From DTU024 sp964518875 (GTDB lineage Bacteria > Bacillota > Clostridia > Christensenellales > Aristaeellaceae), in the NCBI GenBank assembly GCA_964518875.1, contig CAZFHI010000003.1:1-64000 (forward strand): a stretch of 64,000 bases of DNA, read 5' to 3'. The position numbers were made by a program, and so were the translations under genes. Below, in pieces: positions 1-8,114 of this stretch (position 1 is the stretch's first letter; the number at the start of each line of letters is the position of its first letter). A model generated the notes under the pieces. The model saw only the letters and a program-made list of their open reading frames with translations, made no database searches and was not told the DNA's origin.

Positions 1-54
1 CAGACCGTCGTTTTATCTTTAACTCGGTCTCACATCATTGACAAATGTACAGTT

Positions 55-603
55 TTAATTACCATTTCCGGAGATTTGCATAGCCAAATCGTCTAACTTG
101 CAAGGGTGCGCCTTGGATAATTTATAATTTATGTATGTTAAAGCAAAAACAAACGCTGTGAGCGCAAGAGCAACAAAGTCTTTCAAATTCGCAGTATCTA
201 TAAATAAATATATCGCCTGCGTAACGAATAAAACAACGCTTAAAATAAGCAGAACCCGAAAGCTCATATACAGTCCTGAAAGGTATTTTTCCTTCTGTCT
301 GAACGTTAATTTTTCTTTCGCCCGGTACAGGCCGAAGGACTGCATCAGAGAGCGCAAACTGAAAAAAAAGACCGCCAAAAAAGGTATAATGCAATAAAGC
401 GTGCGCAAAGAACCGGGATCTAAAAAGCCTTCAAAAAAAATAAGCAGTACAGTTAGTAATGAATATACAAAAAAACGTATCTTTATACTTTTTATGGATA
501 AATTATCGGACTGTATGCAATAATAGTTTCCCGTGTACTCCCAGGATCTTGAACCGTCCGGTTTCTTTATTTCATGATAATCCTGCAAACCTTTTTTGTT
601 CAT
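55..603 (-). CDS. hypothetical four-helix membrane protein
   Basis: I do not recognise a family for this 182-residue protein. Four hydrophobic stretches (about residues 44-62, 68-86, 113-133 and 141-160) form two helical hairpins separated by a charged segment rich in Lys/Arg/Glu (about 93-108), which suggests an integral membrane protein with a cytoplasmic loop. The N-terminus (about 40 residues) is soluble and rich in aromatic and charged residues, and there is no signal peptide or catalytic motif. It stands as a single gene downstream of the rmuC terminator, with its own promoter-like sequence and a weak ribosome binding site (AAAGGA) upstream of the ATG. The overall design (small soluble part plus paired helices) is shared loosely with the gene at 54319, but I see no convincing sequence similarity. 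Confidence 0.6.
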   Translation of the reverse strand: MNKKGLQDYHEIKKPDGSRSWEYTGNYYCIQSDNLSIKSIKIRFFVYSLLTVLLIFFEGFLDPGSLRTLYCIIPFLAVFFFSLRSLMQSFGLYRAKEKLTFRQKEKYLSGLYMSFRVLLILSVVLFVTQAIYLFIDTANLKDFVALALTAFVFALTYINYKLSKAHPCKLDDLAMQISGNGN

Positions 604-627
604 AAATTTGTATCAATCCTTTTTTAA

Positions 628-657
628 GTTATAAAAACATACTATTTCATGTGTAAA
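628..657 (-). promoter_or_regulatory. sigma-A-type promoter for the membrane protein gene
   Basis: Reading the minus strand, TTTACA (652-657) and TATAAC (628-633) are separated by 18 bases, each matching the sigma-70/sigma-A consensus at five of six positions. It lies just upstream of the start codon at 603. Confidence 0.45.
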
Positions 658-765
658 ACACGACTATTTTTTATTTTTGCAATATTGCGCTTAAATCGCA
701 TTATTCTTTGCAGTAATTTATGATACGGCGCTGTTTAATTTCAGACATTATTAAATTTAAGCTTT

Positions 766-806
766 TATAATAAAAACAGGAGCAAATCAGTTTTTATCTG
801 ATTTGC
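766..806 (-). terminator. intrinsic terminator overlapping the end of rmuC
   Basis: A perfect 9-bp stem (782-790 with 798-806, loop of 7) spans the rmuC stop codon. On the minus strand it is followed within a few bases by a T-rich run (TTTTTATT), the usual form of a Rho-independent terminator. It closes the ybaB-recR-tdk-rmuC operon. Confidence 0.65.
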
Positions 807-2052
807 CGCATGAATCTTCTAAATCTGCGTTTTCTACGCTTTTTAGCTTTCTTTCTATCGTCTGCGTTTTTTTAGTCGCGGTATCTATGCTGTCTGTCGC
901 CTGGCGCAAGCGCATGCGCGTTTTGCCTAAAATTTCTGAGAAGCTTTCAAATTCTCTTTGTATGCTTCTTAACAAAACAAATATATCCGAACTTCTCTGT
1001 TCTATCGCTAACGTGCGAAAGCCCATCTGCAGGCTGTTAAGAAGCGCGCTTAATGTTGAGGGGCCGGAAATAACCACGCGCTGTTCCCTCTGCACAGTTT
1101 GCGCGACGCCGCTTAGCTGCATCACATAAGCATACAGCGCTTCCATTGGAAGATACATTATAGCAAAATCCGTAGTGTATGGCGGAGCAATATACTTATC
1201 GGATATTCTTTTGGCTTCTTTTAAAATAGCGTTTCCAAGCTCTATTTTTTGCCTGGCAGCCATTTTATCATCGCCAGCTTCAACAGCATCCTGAAGCCTT
1301 ATATACGCTTCTACTGGAAACTTTGCGTCTATTGGAAGATACATGCGCTTGTCGTTTTGCCCAGGAAGGCATACAGCGTATTCTACGCGTTCCTGAGAGC
1401 CTGGTTTAACGGCGACGTTTGATTCATACTGCTCATTTGTAAGTATGTCTTCAAGCAGCGCTCCAAGCTGCATTTCACCCCATGTTCCCCTTGTTTTAAC
1501 ATTTGAAAAAAGCCGCTTTATATCCCCCACGCCCTGCGCTAAGGACTGCATTTCGCCAAGGCCTTTATAGACCTGCTCAAGACGCTCGTTTACGAGCGAA
1601 AAGCTGTCGCCTATACTGCGGCTTAACGTCTGTTTTAAAGTTTCATCAACAGTTTTGCGCATGGATTCAAGCTTTGCGGCATTGTCCTGCTGGATATTTA
1701 AAAGGCTTTTGCTTACGGCTTCGCGCATGCGCTCTATCTTTGCGTCCTGGCTTGATAGCGCCGAATCTATGCGCCTGCTCATATGCTCGCTGTTCTCATA
1801 GCTGCTGCGCTGCGTTTCTTGTATAAGGCTCTGTATAGCCAGATGATTTTGTGCTATGCTGTTGTTAAGCCTGTTTTCGCTTTCCTGCATCGAAGCGTCC
1901 GTAAAGCCTGCAATAGTTTCTTCCAGGCGTTCCGCCCGCTTATTAAATTCTATTGAGACACTTTTAACGCGCTTGAAAAGCAAAATAAACAGTAAAAAAA
2001 TTATTGCAAAAGCGGCAATAATCAAAATGTCCTGAGCGTTTAATTCAGTCAT
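787..2052 (-). CDS. rmuC: RmuC family DNA recombination protein
   Basis: RmuC proteins are nuclease-like proteins thought to limit inversions or recombination at short inverted repeats; the biochemical role is not settled. The 421-residue product begins with one N-terminal transmembrane helix (about residues 8-27), continues with a long Glu/Gln/Ser-rich coiled coil (about 30-180), and ends with the conserved RmuC domain, in which the segment around TWGEMQLGALLEDIL and the core LPIDAKFPVEAY are clear. The start is taken as the ATG at 2052, which overlaps the end of tdk by 8 bases; an upstream in-frame ATG would lie deeper within tdk. Last gene of the operon, ending in a terminator hairpin. Length is normal for the family. 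Confidence 0.88.
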   Translation of the reverse strand: MTELNAQDILIIAAFAIIFLLFILLFKRVKSVSIEFNKRAERLEETIAGFTDASMQESENRLNNSIAQNHLAIQSLIQETQRSSYENSEHMSRRIDSALSSQDAKIERMREAVSKSLLNIQQDNAAKLESMRKTVDETLKQTLSRSIGDSFSLVNERLEQVYKGLGEMQSLAQGVGDIKRLFSNVKTRGTWGEMQLGALLEDILTNEQYESNVAVKPGSQERVEYAVCLPGQNDKRMYLPIDAKFPVEAYIRLQDAVEAGDDKMAARQKIELGNAILKEAKRISDKYIAPPYTTDFAIMYLPMEALYAYVMQLSGVAQTVQREQRVVISGPSTLSALLNSLQMGFRTLAIEQRSSDIFVLLRSIQREFESFSEILGKTRMRLRQATDSIDTATKKTQTIERKLKSVENADLEDSCGKSDKN

Positions 2053-2635
2053 GGGACATACCTTTGCGCCAATGCTCAAAGCAAAGGCCTATATATTTTA
2101 TTTCAGCCTGATTGTCTATAAGCACCTGCCGGCCTTCTTTTATTACGTTGCCAGTCTTATCTATGCGGGCGTTCATGGTGGCTTTCTTCCCGCACCAGCA
2201 AAGCCCTCCAGGAACTTCCTGTATGTCTTCTGCCAGGCGGAAAAGCGCCGCGGAACCGTCGAAAAAATTGCCCTGAAAATCCGTGCGCAAACCGTAGCAA
2301 TAAATTTCAAGCGTTTCAGACATATCCGCAAGCTCTTTAACCTGCATCTCGGATAGAAATTGCGCTTCGTCTATCAAAACAAACTGAAAGCCCCTGTGCG
2401 CTTTTTGCACGGCAAGCCACAAAAGCTGCTCTTTTATGCTGTGGTGGGGTTCTAACACTATCTCCGCTTCAGCCTGCAGACCCACGCGTGAATATACGCG
2501 CTGCACGCCTGCCCTTGTGTCTATCGCGGGTTTTACAAGAGCCACTTTAAGCCCGAGCTGCTGCAAATTGTACCTTTGCATTAAAAGCTGCGCCGTCTTG
2601 CTGGAGCCCATAACCCCGTACATAAAGTGCAGCAT
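2045..2635 (-). CDS. tdk: thymidine kinase (type II, TK1-like)
   Basis: Phosphorylates thymidine to dTMP in the nucleotide salvage pathway. The P-loop is GVMGSSKT (residues 7-14), the Walker B DEAQF is at 89-93, and the region GLRTDFQG (115-122) matches the lid segment of the family. Zinc-ligand positions are present but altered: C146 and C148 form CxC rather than the common CxxC, with C185 and H188 near the C-terminus. The start codon shares one base with the recR stop (TAATG), so translation is probably coupled. Length 196 residues is usual. The pairing with recR and a thymidylate kinase elsewhere in the window (21994-23286) gives a complete dT to dTDP salvage route. Confidence 0.85.
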   Translation of the reverse strand: MLHFMYGVMGSSKTAQLLMQRYNLQQLGLKVALVKPAIDTRAGVQRVYSRVGLQAEAEIVLEPHHSIKEQLLWLAVQKAHRGFQFVLIDEAQFLSEMQVKELADMSETLEIYCYGLRTDFQGNFFDGSAALFRLAEDIQEVPGGLCWCGKKATMNARIDKTGNVIKEGRQVLIDNQAEIKYIGLCFEHWRKGMSHD

Positions 2636-3234
2636 TATATTTCCTGCCTGCCTTCAAGCGCCTTTGCAAGCGTAACTTCATCAGCGTACTCCAAATCGCT
2701 GCCTATAGGAACTCCATAAGCTATGCGAGTTACCTTTATACCCATAGGCTTTATCAGCCTCGCCAAATAAGAGGCCGTCGCTTCGCCTTCTATGTCAGGG
2801 TTAGTGGCTATTATAACTTCATTCACTTTGCCATCTGCCAGTCTCGTAAGAAGAGAGCGTATGTTTAAATCGTTAGGGCCTATGTTATCCATAGGCGACA
2901 ATACGCCGTGCAGCACATGGTAAAGGCCGTGATAATCGTGCACTCTTTCAATAGCCGTTACATCCTTGGGTTCTTTTACAACGCATATTATATGCTCATT
3001 GCGTCTTGCGTCGCCGCATATTTCGCAAAGGCTTTCTGAAGAATAGTTGCCGCATATTTCGCAAAGCTTTATGTTTTGCCTTCCCTGCCAAATAGAATCC
3101 ACCAGCCTTTTTACATCTTCAAGCGGCATAGACACTATGTGGTAAGCAAGCCTTTGCGCGCTTTTTTTGCCTATGCCCGGCAGATGCGCAAGCTCGTTCG
3201 CTATGCTTTCTATAAGGTTTATCTGGTTTTGCAT
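2635..3234 (-). CDS. recR: recombination mediator RecR
   Basis: RecR works with RecO/RecF to load RecA on single-stranded gaps. The 199-residue protein shows the order typical of the family: an N-terminal helix-hairpin-helix with the LPGIGKKSAQRLA motif (residues 18-30), a four-Cys zinc finger made of two CxxC pairs (CEIC...CEIC, about 57-72), and a Toprim domain with VVKEPKDV and a C-terminal Walker-B-like stretch IIATNPDIEGEATA. It directly follows ybaB with no intergenic base, the standard ybaB-recR pairing (in many bacteria dnaX precedes them; here a membrane-anchored hydrolase does). Confidence 0.95.
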   Translation of the reverse strand: MQNQINLIESIANELAHLPGIGKKSAQRLAYHIVSMPLEDVKRLVDSIWQGRQNIKLCEICGNYSSESLCEICGDARRNEHIICVVKEPKDVTAIERVHDYHGLYHVLHGVLSPMDNIGPNDLNIRSLLTRLADGKVNEVIIATNPDIEGEATASYLARLIKPMGIKVTRIAYGVPIGSDLEYADEVTLAKALEGRQEI

Positions 3235-3576
3235 TTACAGAAGACCGTTCAATCCTCCGGGCATTGCAGCGCCCATGGTTTTTTCTCTGTCCTCTTTGCT
3301 CAAGCGCAGGGCTTCGTTCACAGCGGAAATAATTAAATCCTGAAGCATTTCAGCATCGTCAGGGTCTATCGCTTCAGGCTTTATATTTATATCGAGCACT
3401 TCTTCCTTGCCTGAGACCTTACAGCTTACAACGCCGCCGCCCACGCTTGATTCGTAGGTTTTTTCTTCCAGGCTTTCCTGCGCTTTGGCTATCTGTTCCT
3501 GCATCTTCTGAGCCTGGCGCATAAGCTGCTGCATGTTCGCGCCGCCTCCAAAACCAGTAAATTTGTTTTTAGCCAT
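3235..3576 (-). CDS. YbaB/EbfC family nucleoid-associated protein
   Basis: A small (113-residue) DNA-binding protein family that dimerises into a tweezer-like shape and coats or bends DNA. The recognisable core is MQQLMRQAQKMQEQIAKAQ followed by the YESSVGGGVV strand and a Lys/Asp-rich segment IKPEAIDPDDAEMLQDLI, with a Met/Gly-rich C-terminus. Located immediately upstream of recR as in most bacteria, and separated from the preceding hydrolase gene by a single base, so it belongs to one transcript. Confidence 0.92.
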   Translation of the reverse strand: MAKNKFTGFGGGANMQQLMRQAQKMQEQIAKAQESLEEKTYESSVGGGVVSCKVSGKEEVLDINIKPEAIDPDDAEMLQDLIISAVNEALRLSKEDREKTMGAAMPGGLNGLL

Positions 3577-3577
3577 T

Positions 3578-4552
3578 TTAATTACTCTCCTCCGTTAGTG
3601 TTTTATTTAAAAAGTCCTGCAGAGCGTTTATATACTGTTCTGTTCCTTTATAAAAGGACTGCGCATGCCTCGCGCCTTTTACTATAAGTTTTTGTTTCCG
3701 CCCCTTGTGCGCATTGAAAAGGTCTTCCAGCATATAGAAAGGTACAAAGTCGTCTTCGTCTCCATGTATAAAAAGCATAGGTATTTTGCAGTCGGGCAGC
3801 TGTTTCACAGGTGATGCGTCAAGGCTTGAAAAGCCTGCGCGCCTTATTAAAATAGACCTTGCCATTTTTATAATGAGCGTGCCTAAAAACGCTGGTATCC
3901 ACGGCATTCTTGATCCCATAACAAACCTGAACTGGTCTTCTATGTTTGTATATCCGCAGTCTTCAACGGCGCATACAACAGGAGATTCTTTGTGAATCCT
4001 GCTCGCTGAAAGCATTATTGTAGCGGCCCCCATGCTTATGCCCCAGAGGACAATTTTATTTGCGAGCTTATTTTCCTTAAGATAGGATGCCCACCTGAGC
4101 ACGTCTTTCGATTCCATAACGCCAAAAGTGTTGTATTCGCCTTCGCTTGTGCCCTGAGCGCGCTGGTCTATAATAAGGACATTAAAATTAAGATCATAAA
4201 ACATTTTAACGGGCATAAAGAATTTTTCTTTTATGTCCTTCCAGCCCGGAACTATTATGGCTGTATTTTCCGCTCCTTCTTTCTTGTAGTAATGAGCGTT
4301 AAGCCTGAAACCATCTTCTGATTCTATGCTTAAAACCTGCTTTTTCTGCTCTTTAATCCACTTATAGGCCTGCCTGTAATAATCATTATCTATTTCTTCC
4401 AAGAAAAAATCATATTCGCGCGGTTCAAAAAGCGTCGGATCTTTAGTTTTACGCCTGCGTATATCTTTTTCCACCATGGAGTACGCCGCGGAAAACGAAA
4501 TCAATAATGCAAGCAGAATTAAAACGAGCAGCGTTATTAAAAAAGCAGCCAT
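3578..4552 (-). CDS. membrane-anchored alpha/beta hydrolase
   Basis: A serine hydrolase fold protein of 324 residues with an N-terminal signal anchor (about residues 2-24). The nucleophile elbow is GISMGA (about 172), the acid is in HGDEDDFVP (about 265), and the histidine is in GARHAQS (about 296), so the catalytic triad looks complete. The NVLIIDQRAQGTSEG segment is typical of the YqkD-like group of clostridial and bacillar hydrolases. The substrate cannot be deduced. It is the first gene of an operon with ybaB-recR-tdk-rmuC, with a strong ribosome binding site (GGGAGG) and a good promoter. Confidence 0.8.
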   Translation of the reverse strand: MAAFLITLLVLILLALLISFSAAYSMVEKDIRRRKTKDPTLFEPREYDFFLEEIDNDYYRQAYKWIKEQKKQVLSIESEDGFRLNAHYYKKEGAENTAIIVPGWKDIKEKFFMPVKMFYDLNFNVLIIDQRAQGTSEGEYNTFGVMESKDVLRWASYLKENKLANKIVLWGISMGAATIMLSASRIHKESPVVCAVEDCGYTNIEDQFRFVMGSRMPWIPAFLGTLIIKMARSILIRRAGFSSLDASPVKQLPDCKIPMLFIHGDEDDFVPFYMLEDLFNAHKGRKQKLIVKGARHAQSFYKGTEQYINALQDFLNKTLTEESN

Positions 4553-4576
4553 ACCATTCCTCCCTTAAGCCATGTG

Positions 4577-4605
4577 AGTATAACATAGTATAATGCCATT
4601 TTCAA
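4577..4605 (-). promoter_or_regulatory. promoter of the hydrolase-ybaB-recR-tdk-rmuC operon
   Basis: On the minus strand TTGAAA (4600-4605) and TATACT (4577-4582) are 17 bases apart, and TG lies one base before the -10 (extended -10). The start codon is 25 bases downstream, with GGGAGG between. Confidence 0.65.
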
Positions 4606-4610
4606 TAATT

Positions 4611-6740
4611 TCAGTTTTCCTTACGGTATAGCAGCGGTATGGAAACGACAGGCTTTTCTTCGTTTGTTCTTGTAAAAGATATACTGTTTCCGTCTGTTTT
4701 TATAATGCCAGTGCTGCCGACAACCTGGTTCTCTTTAAGCAATATCGTAATTATCTTTTTATTCAGCATAGGTCCTCCCGCTTTTTGAAGACAGTTTTTC
4801 CATACCGTAAACTTACAGCCTTTTTTCCAATCAGAGCAGTAAAAAGCCTTGCTGTTTTCAAGCACTTTGCCGCCGCAGACAAGACATGAAACGCCTTTGA
4901 TAATATTACTTTTTTTAGCGTTTAATGGTCTATCTTTATTCTCTTTTTCAAATTTAATGTCTGGCGCCTTCTTGTCCGCATAACTCACCAGATAGCACGT
5001 TAAATTCTGTATGCCCTGTAAGAAACGCCCGCCGTCCTGCCTTCCTTCGGCAATCTGGGAAAGCGCCTTTTCCCATCTTCCCGTCATCTCAGGAGAAGAC
5101 ATTTCATCAGGCGCCGCCTTTATTATCTTTTCCCCCTTTTCTGTCGCTATAAGGAATCTGCCCTGCCTTTTTGCATATTTTACCTTTATAAGGCGTTCTA
5201 TTATGGCCGCCCTTGTGGCGGGAGTGCCTATGCCGGAGCCCTTCATCCGCTCCTTAAGATCTTCATCCTCTATAATTTTCCCTGCGTTTTCCATGCCTGC
5301 AAGAAGGCTTGCGTCCGTATGGTTTTGCGGCGGCTTTGTTTCTTCCTTTTTGCTGCGCGCTGAAACTATTTTTCGCGTATCGCCTTCTGAAAGTTCCGGC
5401 AAAATAATTTCTTTGCTTTGGTTTTTGTTTGTCGCCCGCCAGCCCATATTTATTATATTTTTGCCAACGCTTTTAAAATTTTCGCCTTCGCAGTTTAAAA
5501 TTGCCTTTACGCTTTCATACTCGTAAGGTTCGTAGAATACGGCTAAAAATCGCCTTATTATAATATCAAACAAGGCTTTTTCATCGCTATTAAGTTTATC
5601 AGCGTTTGCATATGTATCAGTCGGTATTATAGCGTGGTGATCCGTAAGCTTGCTTGCGTCAAATACTCTTTTGCTATGTTTAACGCTTCCTGAACTTCTG
5701 TTTATTTTTTTAACAAGCTCTGAGTATTCATTTGGAAGCTTATTGATTGTGTTGTTTACAACCGGAAGCATATCCTCGCTGAGATATTTTGAGTCCGTCC
5801 TTGGATACGTAATGTACTTTTTGCTTTCATAAAGAGATTGCGCAATATTCAGCGTTTTTTTTGCGGTAAAGCCAAGCATTCTGTTAGCGTCTCGCTGAAG
5901 GCTCGTTAAATCGTACAGAAGAGGCGGCAATTCACGCTTTTTGTCTTTAGTTATGGAAACGACTTTCGCTTGTTTACCTCTTACTTTTCTAACTATTTCT
6001 TTTGCTGTTTCCTGCGTTTTAATCCTTTGCGATATTTTTTCATCGTCTGCGTCAGGGTCAAACCAGCTGCCTGTAAAATCTCCGAAATCCGCTTTAACGC
6101 TAAAATACTCTTCTTTTACAAAACTCGCTATCTCTTCCTTTCTCTTTACAAGTATGCTTAATGTTGGCGTCTGTACTCTTCCTAAGGATAAAAGCACGCC
6201 GTAGCGCAGCGTAAAAGCTCGCGTCGCATTCATGCCTACAAGCCAGTCCGCCCGCGCTCGCAGCCTGGCGCTTTTGTAAAGATTGTCATATTTTGAAGAA
6301 GGCGCTAAATTTTTAAATCCTTCTTTAAGCGCGGCGTCCGTCATGGAGCTTATCCAAAGCCTGTCAAACGGCTTATTGCATTTTGCTTTTTCATATATAA
6401 GCCTAAAAATAAGTTCGCCTTCTCTTCCGGCGTCGGTAGCGCATATAATTCGACTTGTCCGACTGTCGTTCATAAGCCTTTTTAAAATATTATATTGCTT
6501 TTTAGTCTTTGGAAGTATCTTTGTAGGTATGCTTTCAGGAATAATCGGCAGGTCATCCTTGTGCCACTTTTTATATTTATCATCTATTTCATGCGGCTCG
6601 CACAGCGCGACAAGATGCCCCAGGGCCCAGCTTACCGTATAATTATCGTTATAGTAGCAGGCTTCGCCTTTGTTCCTGCAGTTTAATACTCTTGCTATGT
6701 CGCGCGCGACGCTTGGTTTTTCAGCTATAATTAAAATCAT
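4611..6740 (-). CDS. topB: DNA topoisomerase III
   Basis: Type IA topoisomerase that cuts and passes single strands, used in decatenation and recombination-intermediate processing. The Toprim domain opens the protein (ILIIAEKPSVARDIA) and its acidic motif TDAGREGELIFRLIY is intact. The catalytic tyrosine lies in KYITYPRTDSKYL (about residue 317). The C-terminal part carries a zinc-ribbon-like Cys cluster (CLVCGGKV... CSDWKKGCKF). At 709 residues it matches Firmicute TopB. I place the start at the ATG at 6740; an in-frame TTG three codons upstream is also possible and neither has a strong ribosome binding site. It is flanked by separate transcripts and is probably monocistronic or read with the gene at 6804. 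Confidence 0.93.
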   Translation of the reverse strand: MILIIAEKPSVARDIARVLNCRNKGEACYYNDNYTVSWALGHLVALCEPHEIDDKYKKWHKDDLPIIPESIPTKILPKTKKQYNILKRLMNDSRTSRIICATDAGREGELIFRLIYEKAKCNKPFDRLWISSMTDAALKEGFKNLAPSSKYDNLYKSARLRARADWLVGMNATRAFTLRYGVLLSLGRVQTPTLSILVKRKEEIASFVKEEYFSVKADFGDFTGSWFDPDADDEKISQRIKTQETAKEIVRKVRGKQAKVVSITKDKKRELPPLLYDLTSLQRDANRMLGFTAKKTLNIAQSLYESKKYITYPRTDSKYLSEDMLPVVNNTINKLPNEYSELVKKINRSSGSVKHSKRVFDASKLTDHHAIIPTDTYANADKLNSDEKALFDIIIRRFLAVFYEPYEYESVKAILNCEGENFKSVGKNIINMGWRATNKNQSKEIILPELSEGDTRKIVSARSKKEETKPPQNHTDASLLAGMENAGKIIEDEDLKERMKGSGIGTPATRAAIIERLIKVKYAKRQGRFLIATEKGEKIIKAAPDEMSSPEMTGRWEKALSQIAEGRQDGGRFLQGIQNLTCYLVSYADKKAPDIKFEKENKDRPLNAKKSNIIKGVSCLVCGGKVLENSKAFYCSDWKKGCKFTVWKNCLQKAGGPMLNKKIITILLKENQVVGSTGIIKTDGNSISFTRTNEEKPVVSIPLLYRKEN

Positions 6741-6803
6741 ATTTATCAATCTGTATCGTTCATTATTAGCGCAAATTTATAAAAGATCCTGCCTTTCATA
6801 AGG

Positions 6804-7529
6804 CTAATTCCAGTAAATATTTTTAAGTTCCTCAGTATAATTGTGGTTTTCATCCGTTAAAACAAGCGTTTTTTCTATTTTGCACTCGCTTTTCGCGCCT
6901 GATATCGCTTCCATCATTATTAAATACGGCGGCTTGTCCTTTTTAGATTTTACAAAACGCGCTCTTAAAACGGCAAAATTGTTTTCCTGCAAGGCGCGGC
7001 TCAAATAGAACATGCGCTGCACCCTGCACATCGTTACTATTTTCCCACGAAAACGCAGAAGCTTTTTAGAAGACACGGCTACATCAGAAAAATTCGCGTT
7101 CACCTGAGTTTTAGAGGAATCTTCTCCTGCCGCGTAATAAGGAGGGTTGCAAATAACAACGTCGTAGCTTGCGGGTTCAAATTCGTTTGAAAGACGGCGC
7201 ATATCGCAATTATATACGTGAATTTTATTATTTAGCCCGTTCAGCAGCACGCTTCTTTGCATTCTTTCAGACGCTTCTTCATCTATTTCCAGCGCGTCTA
7301 TTCTGCCAATATTACTGTTTCTTGCGTAAAGCAAAAAAGACAGTATGCCGTTTCCAGCGCCCAGATCGCATATTTTATCCCCGCTACGAACCTTGGCGAA
7401 AGCTGCCAGCAGCACAGAGTCCGTACCGTAGGTAAAACCTTTTTCTGCGCGTATTATTTTAATGCCGCCTCTTTGAAGATCCTCTATGCGTTCGTTTTCT
7501 TTTAAGAATATGTTTTGTTTGTTTTCCAT
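6804..7529 (-). CDS. TrmN6-type tRNA/N6-adenine methyltransferase
   Basis: Class I SAM-dependent methyltransferase of the family that methylates N6 of A37 in tRNA1(Val) (YfiC/TrmN). The SAM-binding loop is CDLGAGNGILS (about residues 56-66), followed by the acidic ALEIDEEA, and the N6-adenine catalytic motif NPPYY (about 128-132). The product is 241 residues from the ATG at 7529, which I prefer because its N-terminus fits the family; a longer reading starting at 7565 runs through a strong hairpin (see 7538-7562) and is unlikely. The C-terminal KDKPPYLIMMEA strand is typical. Substrate assignment as tRNA is by family only. Confidence 0.78.
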   Translation of the reverse strand: MENKQNIFLKENERIEDLQRGGIKIIRAEKGFTYGTDSVLLAAFAKVRSGDKICDLGAGNGILSFLLYARNSNIGRIDALEIDEEASERMQRSVLLNGLNNKIHVYNCDMRRLSNEFEPASYDVVICNPPYYAAGEDSSKTQVNANFSDVAVSSKKLLRFRGKIVTMCRVQRMFYLSRALQENNFAVLRARFVKSKKDKPPYLIMMEAISGAKSECKIEKTLVLTDENHNYTEELKNIYWN

Positions 7530-7537
7530 ATAGAAAA

Positions 7538-7562
7538 TCCGCCATATACAGCATATGGCGGA
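7538..7562 (-). terminator. 10-bp hairpin between ferredoxin and trmN
   Basis: A perfect 10-bp inverted repeat (7538-7547 with 7553-7562, 5-base loop) lies 24 bases after the ferredoxin stop and 8 bases before the methyltransferase ATG. On the minus strand it is followed by ATTTTCTAT, a weak T tract, so it could be a leaky terminator. The 3' arm contains GGCGGA, which is the only Shine-Dalgarno-like sequence for the next gene, so folding would also hide that site. Confidence 0.5.
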
Positions 7563-7585
7563 CACTTTCTCCCTGTAATAATAAT

Positions 7586-7759
7586 TTATTCCTCAGGAGC
7601 AATTGCGCTTACCGGGCAAACGTCTGCGCAGGTACCGCAGTCTATGCATTCATCGGCGTTGATTTCATAATGGGTATCCCCTTCTGAAATGCAGCTTTGC
7701 GGGCATTCTGCTTCGCACGTTCCGCAGCTTATGCACTCATCGGAAATTTTATATGCCAT
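7586..7759 (-). CDS. 2[4Fe-4S] ferredoxin
   Basis: A low-potential electron carrier of clostridial type. The 57-residue protein has two complete cluster-binding motifs, CISCGTCEAECP and CIDCGTCADVCP, each CxxCxxCxxxCP, in the pseudo-twofold arrangement of bacterial ferredoxins. The start is the ATG at 7759, seven bases after a perfect AGGAGGT ribosome binding site; the longer reading from 7780 would place that site inside the coding region. It is transcribed alone from its own promoter and is followed by a hairpin. Confidence 0.93.
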   Translation of the reverse strand: MAYKISDECISCGTCEAECPQSCISEGDTHYEINADECIDCGTCADVCPVSAIAPEE

Positions 7760-7777
7760 GTCTACACCTCCTATAAT

Positions 7778-7826
7778 CACGCTTCGCGTGTAAAAGGATT
7801 ATATACTAAATATCTGTTTGCGGCAA
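7778..7826 (-). promoter_or_regulatory. ferredoxin promoter and leader hairpin
   Basis: Minus strand TTGCCG (7821-7826), 17-base spacer, perfect TATAAT (7798-7803). The short leader then contains a 5-bp hairpin with a TTC/GAA triloop (7778-7790) just before the AGGAGG site, which may protect the 5' end of this abundant mRNA. Confidence 0.6.
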
Positions 7827-7931
7827 GCAATAAAATGCGTTTTGCATTGAATATATAAAAAATAAAATTATACTTTAGCTGTATTGTCCTTTAGCGTGTT
7901 TTTCGCCGCCGACTTTTTTATAAAGCGCAAA

Positions 7932-7967
7932 TACAAAAACCGCCGAAACTCTTTATGTTTCAACGGT
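7932..7967 (-). terminator. terminator of tRNA-Pro
   Basis: An 11-bp stem with two G-U pairs (7939-7949 with 7957-7967, loop of 7) is followed on the minus strand by TTTTTG. It lies 7 bases after the encoded CCA end of the tRNA. Confidence 0.75.
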
Positions 7968-7974
7968 TTTGATA

Positions 7975-8051
7975 TGGTCTGGGTGGAGAGATTCGAACTC
8001 TCGGCCTCTTGAACCCCATTCAAGCACGCTACCAAGCTGCGCTACACCCAG
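7975..8051 (-). tRNA. tRNA-Pro (anticodon GGG)
   Basis: The 77-base gene folds into a standard cloverleaf: acceptor CTGGGTG/CACCCAG, D stem GCGC/GCGT, anticodon stem CTTGA/TCAAG around a 7-base loop with GGG, and T arm GAGAG/CTCTC with the TTCGAAT loop. CCA is encoded. It reads CCC and CCU proline codons. It has its own promoter and terminator. Confidence 0.96.
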
Positions 8052-8075
8052 GCAAGTTCCAGAAGAACAGGTAAC

Positions 8076-8104
8076 AATATAGCTATTTTTACTTAGCTTG
8101 TCAA
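8076..8104 (-). promoter_or_regulatory. tRNA-Pro promoter
   Basis: Minus strand TTGACA (8099-8104) and TATATT (8076-8081), spaced by 17 bases, 24 bases before the mature 5' end of the tRNA. It lies immediately downstream of the aroK stop codon. Confidence 0.8.
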
Positions 8105-8114
8105 GCATTTATTT

